Source of the DNA: Lachnospiraceae bacterium
GTDB lineage: Bacteria > Bacillota > Clostridia > Lachnospirales > Lachnospiraceae
Assembly (NCBI GenBank): GCA_017938285.1
Contig: JAGBBW010000094.1
Coordinates: 1-61,411, forward strand
Reading direction: 5' to 3'
DNA length: 61,411 bases
A model generated the notes under the pieces. The model did not search any database. It had not been told where the DNA came from and saw only the letters and a program-made list of their open reading frames with translations. Positions 61,395-61,411 of this stretch are shown in pieces. The translations under genes and the position numbers were made by a program. Each line of letters starts with the position of its first letter. Position 1 is the first letter of the stretch.

Positions 61395-61411
61395 AAAGAC
61401 AGTTAAAGAAA

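Larger units (their letters stand above)
59660..61411. mobile_element. One end of a putative integrated element
   Basis: From the ATPase breakpoint to the window end the DNA carries only small genes without housekeeping functions, tight spacing and a shared palindromic operator. No integrase or recombinase is within the window, and no target duplication can be tested because only one junction is visible. Element type (phage, ICE or other) is therefore open. Confidence 0.6.

Overview
The window reads as a chromosomal segment of an obligately anaerobic, low-to-mid GC Firmicute, most likely a gut Lachnospiraceae (Clostridia). The evidence is strong AGGAGG-type ribosome sites, sigma-A promoters with 17-bp spacers, a T-box on thrS, NADP-type glutamate dehydrogenase, and an anaerobic oxygen-defence set (flavodiiron protein, rubredoxin, desulfoferrodoxin). 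Genus cannot be fixed from the sequence alone. No tRNA, rRNA or CRISPR array was seen.

Layout. 1-3.6 kb: start of an MsmK/UgpC-type sugar ABC ATPase, a YitT membrane protein, two exported or anchored proteins and an SDR oxidoreductase behind a duplicated promoter. 3.7-7.4 kb: a five-gene YtrA-like operon (ATPase, permease, GntR regulator, ATPase, permease) with a palindromic operator on its promoter. 7.6-9.3 kb: PiT phosphate transporter plus DUF47 partner. 9.4-11.8 kb: a CitA/DcuS-type two-component system. 12-17.6 kb: small genes around a short orphan DnaK. 17.7-19.7 kb: argS preceded by an arginine-rich leader peptide and an attenuator. 19.8-23.2 kb: ATPase remnant, toxin-antitoxin pair, odd Fpg-like protein, zinc ribbon protein and WYL regulator. 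23.4-26 kb: DegV-PlsC-DegV lipid operon. 26.2-31.9 kb: AraC regulator, mscL pseudogene, DUF134-NifX fusion, desulfoferrodoxin and an ABC exporter operon with its LytTR regulator. 32-37 kb: YhcG pseudogene, T-box-controlled thrS lacking the TGS domain, a glycosyltransferase and an aldolase-family enzyme. 37.2-45.3 kb: a five-gene SWIM / helical-repeat / MoxR / DUF5682 / VWA cluster with TAATG couplings. 45.5-47.8 kb: flavodiiron protein plus rubredoxin, divergent from a Crp/Fnr regulator. 47.9-56.7 kb: two chemoreceptors, AraC regulator, gdhA, cysteine-cluster protein and a lipid kinase. 56.8-61.4 kb: FtsX-like exporter whose ATPase partner is cut by the end of a putative mobile element carrying six small genes and four copies of one palindromic operator.

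The best candidates for something not yet described are (1) the argS leader peptide with mutually exclusive RNA pairings, unusual in a phylum that normally uses T-boxes; (2) the MoxR/VWA/DUF5682/SWIM/helical-repeat cluster, whose function is not established; and (3) the TATACTTGCGCAAGTATA operator network at the mobile-element end. Several broken genes (mscL, yhcG, an AAA ATPase, a MacB-type ATPase) show local erosion by palindromic repeats, deletion and insertion.
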